Assembly: GCF_040361255.1 (NCBI RefSeq)
Contig: NZ_APNG01000013.1
Span: 62,001 to 126,000, forward strand
Direction: 5' to 3'
From: Salinisphaera sp040361255
GTDB taxonomy: Bacteria; Pseudomonadota; Gammaproteobacteria; Nevskiales; Salinisphaeraceae
Length of the DNA: 64,000 nt
Part shown: positions 25,529-36,553 of the stretch, piece by piece
How positions within the stretch are numbered: the first letter of the stretch is position 1
Layout: the number at the start of each line of letters is the position of its first letter
Program-made: the position numbers and the translations under genes
Notes under the pieces: model-generated
What the model was told of the DNA's origin: nothing
Databases searched by the model: none
Seen by the model: only the letters and a program-made list of their open reading frames with translations

Positions 25529-26155
25529 CTAGTAGTCGACGCCCTTGCGCGCCTTGATGCCTGCCTTGAAGGCGTGCTTGATGTCCTTGATCTCGGAGAC
25601 GGTATCCGCCAGTTCGCGCAGGGCCGACCCGCCGCCGCGACCGGTGACCACTACCGACTGTTCGCGTGGGCGGTTGGCCAGGGCGTCCAGCACTTTCTTC
25701 TCATCGAGATAGCTGTAGCCGATCATGTAGGTCAACTCGTCGAGTACGACCAGATCGAAGCTGTCGTCGGTGAGCATGGGCTCGACCTTGGCCCAGGTCG
25801 CCTCGGCGGCGGCGATATCGCCACTGCGATCCTGGGTGTTCCAGGTAAACCCGGTGCCCATCTGATGAAAAGCCACCTGCGGGCAATGATCGCGCACGTA
25901 TATCTCTTCGCCGGAGAGCTGTTGGCCCTTGATGAACTGCACCACGCCCACGCGATGCCCGTAGCCGAGCGCCCGCATGACCATGCCGAACGCCGAGGAG
26001 GACTTGCCCTTGCCGTTGCCGGTGAGCAGCAATAACACGCCGCGTTCGGTATCGGCCGCCTCGATGGCGGCATCCACCCGGGCTTTTTGTTTCTGCATGG
26101 TCGCCTTGTGGCGTTCGGCCTTGGCGTCGTCGTCGCTGCGGGATTCGTCGCTCAT
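25529..26155 (-). CDS. cobO: Corrinoid adenosyltransferase CobO/BtuR
   Basis: A 208-residue enzyme that transfers adenosyl from ATP to cob(I)alamin-type corrinoids. LLLLTGNGKGKSSSAFGMVM (about 41-60) is the unusual P-loop of the CobA/CobO family, VGVVQFIKGQ and FDLVVLDELTYMIGYSYL (about 133-150) follow, and VVVTGRGG ends the core. The first ~35 residues are charged and presumably mobile. ATG 26155 was chosen because the upstream open frame runs back into btuB. It lies 49 bp after the btuB stop. Confidence 0.92.
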   Translation of the reverse strand: MSDESRSDDDAKAERHKATMQKQKARVDAAIEAADTERGVLLLLTGNGKGKSSSAFGMVMRALGYGHRVGVVQFIKGQQLSGEEIYVRDHCPQVAFHQMGTGFTWNTQDRSGDIAAAEATWAKVEPMLTDDSFDLVVLDELTYMIGYSYLDEKKVLDALANRPREQSVVVTGRGGGSALRELADTVSEIKDIKHAFKAGIKARKGVDY

Positions 26156-26204
26156 GAGGGCTCCGTTGATAGCGCACGGCCCGGCCGGGCCGTGCGACTT
26201 AAGG

Positions 26205-28103
26205 CTACTGCGGCTGGTAGCGCAATGTGAAAAACACGTTGCGATCGGCCTGATTGTAGAAGCGGGCGGTCTGGTATTCCTCGTCGAACAGATTATTGAG
26301 GCTGGCCTGTACCAGCCAATCGCGGGCCAGCTCGACCGAGGCGCGCAGGTCGACGACCTGATAGCTGTCCAGTTCGTTTTCGTTGGCGGCATCGTCGTAG
26401 CTGGAATCGGCCACGGTCAGGCTCGCCCCGGCACTGTAGCGCCCGAAGGCGCGGTCGACATCGAACTGGCCCGTATGGCCGGGCCGGCGCGGCAGTTCGT
26501 TGCCCTGATTCGGGCCACGCGTACGGTTTTCGGCATCGAGCCAGGTGAACTGCGCATTGAGTTGCCACTCGGCAATCGCCGTGCCAATACCCGCTTCCAC
26601 ACCCCGAATCCGGGTTTTCTCGAGATTGGCCGGGGCGAAGGTGGACGAGTCGTAGGCAATCAGATCGTCGATCTCGGTCTGATAGGCATGCAGCGACCAG
26701 CGGCCCCAGTCGTGATCGCCGTCGAGGCCGATTTCGACGCTGTCCGATTCTTCCGGGTCCAGCTCGGGATTGCCATAGTTGGGAAAATACAGTTCGTTGA
26801 AAGTCGGTGCCTTGAAGGCGGTGCCATAGGAAATACTGGCGGTATAGGCGTCGGCGAAATCGATGCCGTAGGCCGCGCTGCCGGTAGCGTGCTCGCCGAA
26901 CTGTTCGTTGTCGTCGCCACGTCCGGACAACTGCAGGTGATGGCGGCCCCAATCGCCCAGGTACTGAACGAACAGGCCCTTGTTATCACGGCTGTCTTCG
27001 CGCACGGCGCCGGTGAAGTCGTTCGCGCGATCGCCATCGGTGTCGCCATCGACGCTTTCATGCTCGTAGTCCAGGCCGAGCGTGAACAGATCGTCGTTGG
27101 GCAGGCTGATGTCGTTCTGCCAGATCAACTGGTGGCGCCGGGTTTTGAACGCCGTGACATAGCGCCCGTCGAGGAAGTTGTCCGAGTCATCCAGGCTATT
27201 GCCATAGGCGATTTTGGTACGCCACGCCGCCAGCGGCTGCCAGGCCAGCGAGGTACCGATGATCTGCTCGACGCTGTCGGTTTCATTCTGGGCGGTGCCG
27301 TCGAACTCGACATTCGCCTGCGATCGCAGAAAGTTCAGATCCCATTCGACCCCGTTATCGAAGATATACCCGTAGTCGAAGGCCACCGCGACCCGATCGT
27401 AGCCGTCGTCGTCGGGCTCGTCGGTAAAACAGCCGCCGGTGCCGGCCGCATCGGCGGTGCAGGCATCGAAGCCGTCGGTACGGCGCCCGCTCACGCTCAG
27501 GTTGTAGTGGGAATTGGCATCGCTGCCGGCCACGCCCACCTGGCCTTCATAGCTACTGTCGCTGCCCGCGCCGAGCTGAAAATAGGGTCGGGTACCGGCC
27601 ACGCCACGCCCGTCGCGGGTAAAGATCTGGATCACCCCGCCGATCGCATCCGAGCCATACAACGACGAGCGCGGCCCGCGCACGATCTCGATACGTTCGA
27701 TCTGTGATACCGGCAAATCCTCGATCGCGGCCGACCCGGCCGTGGCCGAGCGATACTCCACGCCATCGACCAGCACCAGCGTATGGTCGGACTCGGTACC
27801 GCGCAGAAAGATCGAGGTGGACTTGCCCGGCCCGCCGTTGTTGGCGATGGTCACCCCCGGCGTGCGTCGCAGCAGATCGCGTACCGACCGTGCCTGCAAG
27901 CGCTCGATCTCGGCGCGGTCGATGACCGTGGTCGCGGCCAGCGTGTTGCTCACCCGTTGCGGCGTACGCGTGGCGGTGACCTGAATATCCGCGAGCCGGT
28001 CGTTACTGGCCGCACTCTGAGCGAGTGCGGGCGCGGCTACGAACACGGCACACAGCACCACCGCCGGCGCTGCCACGCCGCAAAAAAGACGATCGATAAA
28101 CAT
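26205..28103 (-). CDS. btuB: TonB-dependent vitamin B12 outer-membrane receptor BtuB
   Basis: A 632-residue outer-membrane receptor. It has a signal peptide (cleavage near ALAQ), then DIQVTATRTPQ as TonB box-like sequence and a plug domain with LLRRTPGVTIANNGGPGKST and IERIEIVRGPRSSLYGSDAIG. The rest is a beta-barrel ending in FFTLRYQPQ. GGGGAAATA directly before ATG 28103 fixes the start. It is the first gene of the cobalamin operon and lies behind the cobalamin riboswitch, so expression should fall when adenosylcobalamin is plentiful. This context makes cobalamin the probable ligand. Confidence 0.92.
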   Translation of the reverse strand: MFIDRLFCGVAAPAVVLCAVFVAAPALAQSAASNDRLADIQVTATRTPQRVSNTLAATTVIDRAEIERLQARSVRDLLRRTPGVTIANNGGPGKSTSIFLRGTESDHTLVLVDGVEYRSATAGSAAIEDLPVSQIERIEIVRGPRSSLYGSDAIGGVIQIFTRDGRGVAGTRPYFQLGAGSDSSYEGQVGVAGSDANSHYNLSVSGRRTDGFDACTADAAGTGGCFTDEPDDDGYDRVAVAFDYGYIFDNGVEWDLNFLRSQANVEFDGTAQNETDSVEQIIGTSLAWQPLAAWRTKIAYGNSLDDSDNFLDGRYVTAFKTRRHQLIWQNDISLPNDDLFTLGLDYEHESVDGDTDGDRANDFTGAVREDSRDNKGLFVQYLGDWGRHHLQLSGRGDDNEQFGEHATGSAAYGIDFADAYTASISYGTAFKAPTFNELYFPNYGNPELDPEESDSVEIGLDGDHDWGRWSLHAYQTEIDDLIAYDSSTFAPANLEKTRIRGVEAGIGTAIAEWQLNAQFTWLDAENRTRGPNQGNELPRRPGHTGQFDVDRAFGRYSAGASLTVADSSYDDAANENELDSYQVVDLRASVELARDWLVQASLNNLFDEEYQTARFYNQADRNVFFTLRYQPQ

Positions 28104-28261
28104 TATTTCCCCAATAACCCCTGGCGCACACGCCCGTGCGCCGCGATGGACACGGCCACGACCCGCCATGGGACAGATTGGAGAAACAGTCAGGGATACG
28201 ACACGCGCGAATACGACGCCGTCGCTCTGCCGTCTCATCGCCCGCCGCGATGTCGTTGCCT

Positions 28262-28450
28262 CGTATCGCAGGCCGGTCTCCGGACTCACGAGCGCCTGTC
28301 ATGGCCATTCGACACGCCTTCCCGGGCCAGGGCCCAGTGGCATGAAGTGTCGAAGTCGACTCGCCTACCGTTGCGGGGGCAGCGCCGGCCTTGTCGACAC
28401 GAAACTTCGTGGCGACGCACCGGCTTCCCGTTTCACCCGAGCGTGTGAAC
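28262..28450 (-). promoter_or_regulatory. Cobalamin (AdoCbl) riboswitch upstream of btuB
   Basis: Read on the minus strand the order is GGTGAAACGGGAAGCCGGTG, then GCTGCCCCCGCAACGGTA, then the B12 box GCCACTG, then GGGAAGGCG, and finally AGTCCGGAGACCGGCCTGC. These are the conserved blocks of the cobalamin riboswitch in the correct order. It ends about 160 nt before the btuB start and probably governs the whole thirteen-gene operon. The mechanism (terminator or translation) is not evident from the leader. Confidence 0.95.
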
Positions 28451-28565
28451 ACGCCCGGACACCTGCAATAACGCAAAGCCTAGCAGGCCCGCGGGTGCCG
28501 TCAAGCACGCCAACGCCGCGTCAAAGCGCTTGCGGCGGGCGATGGCAGGCCCGTTCGGCTTCCTG

Positions 28566-28587
28566 TATATCCGGATAAACGGATATA
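28566..28587. promoter_or_regulatory. Palindromic operator candidate upstream of metH
   Basis: TATATCCG (28566-28573) and CGGATATA (28580-28587) are perfect inverted arms around a 6-bp spacer GATAAA. The site lies 31 bp before the metH N-terminal start, overlapping where a promoter would be. ArsR-family regulators use sites of this shape, and SahR controls methionine-cycle genes in some Proteobacteria; a link here is inference. Confidence 0.5.
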
Positions 28588-28618
28588 CTGCGCCTCCATA
28601 CACACATTCAAGGTATCC

Positions 28619-29659
28619 ATGAGCGATCTGATAGCCGCGCTCGCGCAGCGCATCCTGGTACTCGACGGCGCCATGGGCACGATGATCCAGAACCACGATC
28701 CGGACGAAGCCGATTATCGCGGCCAGCGTTTCGCGGACTGGGAAAGCGATCTCAAGGGCAACAACGATCTGCTGACCCTCACCAAGCCGGAACTCATCCG
28801 CGAGATCACCGCGCAATATGCCGCGGCCGGCTCGGATATCCTCACCACCAACACCTTCTCGGCAACCACCATTGCCCAGGCCGACTACCACATGGAAGAC
28901 CTGGCCGTGGAGATGAACCTCGAAGCCGCGAAGATCGCACGCAGCGTCGCCGAGGAATACGCCACGCCCGACAAGCCGCGCTGGGTGGCCGGCGTGATCG
29001 GACCGACCAACCGTACTGCCTCGATCTCGCCGGACGTAAACGACCCCGGCAAGCGCAATACCGATTTCAACCAGCTGGCCCAGGCCTACGGCGAAGCCGC
29101 CGAGGCGCTGCTGGATGGCGGTGTCGATATCATCCTGATGGAAACCATCTTCGATACGCTCAACGCCAAGGCCGCGATCTATGCCTATCGCAAGATCCTG
29201 CGCGCGCGAAACATCGACGTGCCGTTGATGATTTCAGGCACCATCACCGACGCCTCGGGGCGCACACTGTCCGGCCAGACCACCGAAGCCTTCTACAACT
29301 CGGTTGCCCACGGTCGACCGCTGACCATGGGCCTGAACTGTGCGCTGGGCCCGGACGCCCTGCGTACCTACGTGGCCGAAATGTCGCGTATCGCACCCTG
29401 CTATGTGCATGCCTATCCGAACGCCGGCCTGCCCAACGAATTCGGCGAATACGATCTCACCCCCGACGAAATGGCCGAGCATATCGGCGAGTGGGCCGAG
29501 TCCGGCCTGCTCAACATGGCCGGCGGCTGCTGCGGCTCCACGCCCGAACATATCGGCGCGATCGCCAAGGCCGTCGAAGGCAAAGCACCCCGCCGGCGCC
29601 CCGAGATCAAGCGTGCGATGCGCCTGTCGGGCCTGGAACCGTTCACTGCATCGGCTTAA
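28619..29659 (+). CDS. metH: Methionine synthase, N-terminal homocysteine-binding part (split MetH)
   Basis: A 346-residue polypeptide equal to the homocysteine-binding barrel of B12-dependent MetH (E. coli MetH about residues 1-345). RILVLDGAMGTMIQ opens the domain. Zinc ligands are at C241 (GLNC) and C304-C305 (GGCCGST), all present. The protein ends cleanly at the domain border with TAA, so it is a separate chain that must meet the corrinoid-bearing part encoded at 30140. Two-chain MetH occurs in some other Gammaproteobacteria, so the split itself may be ancestral. AAGG before ATG 28619 is the likely ribosome site. Confidence 0.92.
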   Translation: MSDLIAALAQRILVLDGAMGTMIQNHDPDEADYRGQRFADWESDLKGNNDLLTLTKPELIREITAQYAAAGSDILTTNTFSATTIAQADYHMEDLAVEMNLEAAKIARSVAEEYATPDKPRWVAGVIGPTNRTASISPDVNDPGKRNTDFNQLAQAYGEAAEALLDGGVDIILMETIFDTLNAKAAIYAYRKILRARNIDVPLMISGTITDASGRTLSGQTTEAFYNSVAHGRPLTMGLNCALGPDALRTYVAEMSRIAPCYVHAYPNAGLPNEFGEYDLTPDEMAEHIGEWAESGLLNMAGGCCGSTPEHIGAIAKAVEGKAPRRRPEIKRAMRLSGLEPFTASA

Positions 29660-29668
29660 GACATTTTT

Positions 29669-30123
29669 CCGCAGATCAACGCAGATCGACGCAGATGAAA
29701 AGCGAAGAACGAGATGCGCAGACCTATGGGATTCTGGGTGCCGCGTTCGAGGTTCATCGCTATTTGCGCAACGGCTTTCTCGAGGGCGTTTATCAAGATG
29801 CATTAGCAATCGAACTAGCCGAACGCGACATACCATTCATACGCGAAGCCGCACTCGATGTTCAGTACAAAGGACGTGCACTGAACAGCCAGTTTAGGGC
29901 CGATTTCGTTTGCTTTGGAAGCGTCGTCCTGGAGCTCAAGGCCGTATCGCGCCTCCTGCCACAACACGAGGCACAAGTAATCAATTACTTGAAGGTCACG
30001 GGCCTGACCCGCGGACTGCTACTCAACTTCGGAACGCCAGAATTACAACACCGGCGCCTAGTGCGAAGCAATCGCCAGCGTTAGCTAGTTTTCTTATCTG
30101 CGTTGATCTGCGTCGATCTGCGG
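29669..30123. mobile_element. Inverted-repeat-bounded GxxExxY cassette inserted between the two metH parts
   Basis: The left end 29669-29696 and the inverse of the right end 30096-30123 agree at 26 of 28 positions. Each end is three units of CGCAGATCR-type 9-mers opening with CCGCAGATC. Inside sits only the GxxExxY gene. The ends lie 9 bp after the first metH stop and 16 bp before the second metH start, which suggests insertion into a short intergenic gap. The same end type appears without a gene at 10545-10662 and 11142-11251. No transposase or clear target duplication was found. Confidence 0.65.
29695..30084 (+). CDS. GxxExxY family protein (PD-(D/E)XK nuclease-like)
   Basis: A 129-residue protein of the GxxExxY family. 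The name-giving motif is GFLEGVYQDAL (about 29-39), and FRADFVCFGSVVLELKA (about 68-84) has the D...ExK arrangement of PD-(D/E)XK nucleases. INYLKVTGLTRGLLLNFG (about 100-117) is the usual C-terminal stretch. The family's function is unknown, and it is often found with repeats of this CGCAGAT type. The ATG itself overlaps the end of the left inverted repeat. Its placement lets it be cotranscribed with both metH parts. Codon use is less GC-biased than its neighbours, consistent with transfer. Confidence 0.9.
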   Translation: MKSEERDAQTYGILGAAFEVHRYLRNGFLEGVYQDALAIELAERDIPFIREAALDVQYKGRALNSQFRADFVCFGSVVLELKAVSRLLPQHEAQVINYLKVTGLTRGLLLNFGTPELQHRRLVRSNRQR

Positions 30124-30139
30124 ACAAACAGAGGTTTCA

Positions 30140-32860
<2,721 letters not shown>

Positions 32861-32881
32861 GGCCTGTCGTCGCGACAGGCC
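32861..32881 (+). terminator. Hairpin directly after metH
   Basis: GGCCTGTCG (32861-32869) and CGACAGGCC (32873-32881) form a perfect 9-bp stem with a 3-nt loop right after the TAA. No long T-run follows, but position and strength fit a transcription terminator. Confidence 0.65.
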
Positions 32882-32893
32882 CTAGGCTTGTCT

Positions 32894-33045
32894 TGATGAT
32901 GTATGAAAGCCGGCTGGCTTTTCTCAAGCAAGCAGGTTGTCCGCCAATGAACGCGAACACACCCGAATGAAGACGTAAAGCCAGATACCTGGAAGCCCAG
33001 GTGGTCTGATGTTCAGGCCCCGTGCCGAACTGTGGACGCTATCGA
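32894..33045 (+). repeat. Dispersed repeat, copy B
   Basis: Begins TGATGATGTATGAAAGCC and contains CAAGCAGGTTGTCCGCCAAT, then a GAACGCGAA block. The same order occurs at about 10348-10480 and inverted at 62725-62850. It fills the gap between metH and the DUF2235 gene; no gene was seen in it. Confidence 0.7.
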
Positions 33046-33061
33046 AAGCCCTGCTGATGCA

Positions 33062-34052
33062 TCAGTCGGCGCCCGCCGCTTCGGCGAGGCGCTTGCGCAC
33101 GTCGGCGGGCACATTGTCCGGTGTGTAGTCGGGCACGCGGCGCAACCGCTCGCCCACCGATGGGTGAAAGACATCGTCGCGTTGCGGGTGGCGCACATAC
33201 CGGCCGAGCAACGGCCACAGGCCATCGTAGGAATCATGTAGACGGCCGGTGGCATCGTCGTCAATCGCGGCGATCGCGCCCGGCTTCAACGCCAGGCCCT
33301 GCGTCCGGGCCTGTTCGAGCATCCAGCCCAGGGTGATATCGGCCAGCCCGCGTTCGTCATAGCCGCCGCCAACATCGCTATGCACGCCGACAAACCAGCG
33401 CTGGCGTGCATGCTGGCCGGGTTTGAGCGCGCTTTCGTCCCAGGGCGTGGGCTCGAACTTGCGCCGCTTTTCGTCGATGGCCAGTGCATGCACGGCATGG
33501 CACACGCCGGGGCTGAGCTTGTTGTCGTGAAACCGGCGCAGGCGAATCAGTACGCCCAGCGCGCCGACGGTCTCCCAGACGCCCACAAAATGCGGGGCAC
33601 AGCGGGTCAACGGCTGCTGATAGCGCGCCACGACCGATGTATTACCGTCGAGCCAGGCCTTGACGATTCCCTTGGCGCGATCGCGATCGTCCGGCGCGAG
33701 CACGCCCACCTGGTCGATCAATGCCGCGAGCGAGCGCGCCGCGAATGCCCCGCGGCTGAAGCCGAACAGGAATACGCGATCGCCGGGCGTGTAGGTTTCG
33801 ATGAGAAAACGATAGGCCCGTACCAGGTTCTGGGTAATACCGTAGCCAAACGCCGCGCCCAGGCCCCTTGCCCAGCGTTTCGCCCACGTTCACGCCCAAA
33901 ACGCGGGCACCGAAGGTCCCCACGCCGGGCTCGTAAAAGGCGCGCTGATCGGCGTCATCTGCAAGCGCCCGGTAGAGATGAACGACATTGGTGTCCGAGC
34001 TATCGAACTGGCTGTTGGTGCCGTCGCAGCACACCACGATGTTCTTGGCCAT
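33062..34052 (-). pseudogene. DUF2235 alpha/beta-hydrolase-like gene with a frameshift
   Basis: From ATG 34052 the protein starts MAKNIVVCCDGTNSQFDSSD and continues ADQRAFYEPGVGT, typical of DUF2235. At the CCCC run 33864-33867 (plus strand) the frame changes. Removing one base there restores GLGAAFGYGITQNLVRAYRF, then VFLFGFSRGAFAARSLAA (with the GxSxG nucleophile) and continues to the TGA at 33062, about 329 residues in all. DUF2235 proteins include Tle1-type phospholipase effectors, but no type VI secretion gene is near. Either the gene is inactive, the shift is programmed, or it is a sequencing error in a homopolymer. Confidence 0.8.
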
Positions 34053-34225
34053 GGGCTATGTGCCCCCGGGAAATAACACCGCCACGGTCACAGCGATTAC
34101 CGCGAACCACAATCCGGGTGTCTGCCTAGGTGATCGAAAACACACCGGGCGAACGCTAAAATAGCGCCCCGTTGTCCGCTCGCCGGCCCGGGCCGTTCCC
34201 CCAAAAAATGCAGGATCTCGGGTCG

Positions 34226-34849
34226 ATGCTCGATCTACCGAAACTGTCCGTATTCGTTCCCACCTTCATGCTGGTGTCGCTGACCCCGGGCATGTGCATG
34301 ATGCTCTCGCTGAGCCTGGGCATGAGTATCGGCGTACGTCGTACGCTATGGATGATGATCGGCGAGCTGGTAGGCGTGGCCCTGGTGGCGGTTCTGGCAG
34401 TGATCGGCGCGGCCACGCTCATGCTCAGCTACCCGACGCTGTTCACCGCCCTCAAGCTCGCAGGCGGCCTCTATCTGGTCTATCTGGGCATTTCGATGTG
34501 GCGCGCGAGCGGCGAATCGGCGCTGCCCGCGGCCAAACGCAACGACGGCGCCCTGCGCCCGGCGGGGCTGATCACCCAGGGCTTTGTCACCGCGGTGGCC
34601 AACCCCAAGGGCTGGGCCTTCTTCATCGCGCTGTTGCCGCCGTTTCTCGATCGCGACAATGCCCTGGCGCCCCAGCTTCTGGTACTGGTCGGCGCCATTC
34701 TGACCATCGAGTTCTGCTCGTTACTGGTCTACGCCGGCGGCGGCCACGCCGTGCGCAGCTTTCTGCGCGAGCCGCGTAACGTGGTGCGGCTCAATCGCGT
34801 GGCCGGCAGCCTGATGATGGCGGTCGGCGTTTGGCTGGCGCTGGGCTGA
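34226..34849 (+). CDS. LysE/RhtB family amino-acid exporter
   Basis: A 207-residue membrane protein with about six helices. FMLVSLTPGMCMMLSLSLGM (about 10-29) is the LysE-type TPG motif, LKLAGGLYLVYLGISMWR (about 75-92) the second conserved helix, and GFVTAVANPKGWAFFIALLP (about 115-134) the NPK motif. Such proteins export amino acids or related metabolites; the substrate is unknown. The start is placed at ATG 34226, with AGGA 11 bases upstream; an in-frame ATG at 34208 is possible. It ends convergent with the antiporter gene. Confidence 0.85.
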   Translation: MLDLPKLSVFVPTFMLVSLTPGMCMMLSLSLGMSIGVRRTLWMMIGELVGVALVAVLAVIGAATLMLSYPTLFTALKLAGGLYLVYLGISMWRASGESALPAAKRNDGALRPAGLITQGFVTAVANPKGWAFFIALLPPFLDRDNALAPQLLVLVGAILTIEFCSLLVYAGGGHAVRSFLREPRNVVRLNRVAGSLMMAVGVWLALG

Positions 34850-34858
34850 GCGCGCCAA

Positions 34859-34873
34859 CCCGGCTCAGCCGGG
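34859..34873. terminator. Short bidirectional hairpin between convergent genes
   Basis: CCCGGC (34859-34864) pairs with GCCGGG (34868-34873) around a 3-nt loop, just past the LysE-family stop and overlapping the antiporter's final codons. Small but well placed for both strands. Confidence 0.4.
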
Positions 34874-36382
34874 CGTCGCACGCGCGATCAGCCAGATCGC
34901 CACGGTCTGGATGACCAGACCCGCCAGCAACAGCACCCAGGCCGAGGCCACCACCATCGACGCCAGGTAGAGCACGCCGGCCACCGCCGCCGGTACCAGC
35001 GCATAGGGAATCTGGGTGCGCACATGGGCGATATGATCCGAACCGGCAAAGATCGACGACATGACCGTGGTATCCGAAATCGGCGAGCAGTGATCACCGA
35101 AGATGGAGCCGGAGAAGATCGCGCCGATGGCCATGTGCACGAGGGTGATATCGCCAATGTTGTAAGCCAGCGGTACCGCCACGGGCGTGAGAATCGCCAT
35201 CGCGCCCCAGGAGCTGCCGGTCGCAAACGAAATCACCATCGCGATAGCGAAGATCAACACCGGCAGCAACCCCGGCGAGAGCCAGTCGCGGGTGGCTTCG
35301 ATGACGTGCTCACCGGTATCCAGCGCACCCGTGACGGTACCGATCGTCCAGGCCAGCACCATGATCACCAGCGCCGGCAGCATGGTCCGAAAACCCGCCA
35401 GCAGCGTGTTTTCGCAGTCCTCGAGGGTTTGTCGCTGCAGCAATGCCAGCGCCATGGCCGTACCGACCATCGCGAACGCGGCCCACGACAGTGATACGGC
35501 CACATCGGTATTGGCCAGGGCATCCATGAGCGGCTTGCCCTCGGCGCCGCCGCCGGTATACCACAGCGCCCAGCAGGCCACGCCGAGCAGTACGCCCAGC
35601 GGCAGCAAGAAGTGATAGAGCCGGCCGTTTTCGGTATCGGCTTCGCCGAGATCGTTTTCCACGGCCGATAGCGGCGTATCGCCCGGCGCGACCAGATCGC
35701 CATCGTCTTCGGCCCGTTTTTCGGCCGCGCGCATGGGCCCGAAGTCGCCCAGAATCACGATCGTGGGCACCGCCACCAGACACAGCAATGCATAGAAATT
35801 CCACGGAATCGACTGCAGGAAAGCCATATACGGTTTTTCCGTGGTCAGGCTCAGGGCGGTGAACGCCGCCGCGATCAGCGACACCTGGTAGCCGATCCAG
35901 TCCGAAACCGGGCCAAGCGTGGCCATGGGCGCCGAGGTGGAATCCAGCAGATAGGCCAGCTTTTCGCGTGACACGCGATGTTCACCGGTCAGATCGCGGG
36001 TGGCATTACCTACGATCACCGAATTGACGTAATCGTTGAAAAAGATCACCAGCCCCAGCAACCATGTGAGCAGCTGCGCGCTGCGCCCGGTGGTGATACG
36101 CGCGGACAACCAGCGCGATACCGCATAGGAGCCGCCGGTGCGATACATGAATGCCGCACCCGCGCCCAGCAGTGAAACGAGCACCAGGAAGCGAGCGTTC
36201 CATTCGTCGGTCATCACCTCCGCGAACCAGTCGAAGGTCTGACCGACCGCGGCCACCGGATTGCCGGCCACGAACCAGCCGCCGATCCAGATCGCCAGAA
36301 ACAACGACAGATTGACGCGACGCGTTGCAAGCGCCAGCAGCACCGCAGCCAGTGGCGGGGTAAGAGAAATGATCAAATCCAT
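34865..36382 (-). CDS. Na+/H+ antiporter NhaC family protein
   Basis: A 505-residue polytopic membrane protein with about 11-12 helices. FFNDYVNSVIVGNATRDLTG (about 114-133) and LAYLLDSTSAPMATLGPVSDW (key DSTSAP, PVSDW) are conserved NhaC-family loops. FGDHCSPISDTTVMSS (about 423-438) is the most diagnostic motif. The family exchanges Na+ (or organic acids coupled to it) for protons; a saline habitat would fit. A loop near residues 215-245 is acidic and poorly conserved. It is divergent from the Nramp-like gene, with about 170 bp of shared upstream DNA. Confidence 0.88.
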   Translation of the reverse strand: MDLIISLTPPLAAVLLALATRRVNLSLFLAIWIGGWFVAGNPVAAVGQTFDWFAEVMTDEWNARFLVLVSLLGAGAAFMYRTGGSYAVSRWLSARITTGRSAQLLTWLLGLVIFFNDYVNSVIVGNATRDLTGEHRVSREKLAYLLDSTSAPMATLGPVSDWIGYQVSLIAAAFTALSLTTEKPYMAFLQSIPWNFYALLCLVAVPTIVILGDFGPMRAAEKRAEDDGDLVAPGDTPLSAVENDLGEADTENGRLYHFLLPLGVLLGVACWALWYTGGGAEGKPLMDALANTDVAVSLSWAAFAMVGTAMALALLQRQTLEDCENTLLAGFRTMLPALVIMVLAWTIGTVTGALDTGEHVIEATRDWLSPGLLPVLIFAIAMVISFATGSSWGAMAILTPVAVPLAYNIGDITLVHMAIGAIFSGSIFGDHCSPISDTTVMSSIFAGSDHIAHVRTQIPYALVPAAVAGVLYLASMVVASAWVLLLAGLVIQTVAIWLIARATPG

Positions 36383-36553
36383 GCAATAGCCGGCCTGCGG
36401 TTGCTCAACGCGCAGGCGCCCCCTTCAGATTGTATTTATGAGGGCGACATTTTATGCATGGTAAAAACATACGTGTAGCAAGCCGCGCGATAGCGACTAC
36501 TGTGGTGTAATCGACTACAGATCATTTCAGCCGTCTTTACACACGAGCGCGCC

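Noticed and set aside
29695..30084. Idea that the GxxExxY gene is a toxin with its antitoxin nearby
   Set aside because: There is no second small gene in the cassette and the two neighbours are metH parts, so no toxin-antitoxin pair is visible.
36480..36553. Possible metal-responsive leader before the Nramp-like gene
   Set aside because: Only a CGACTAC direct repeat was seen; no conserved block of the known Mn or Mg riboswitches and no convincing MntR or Fur box.
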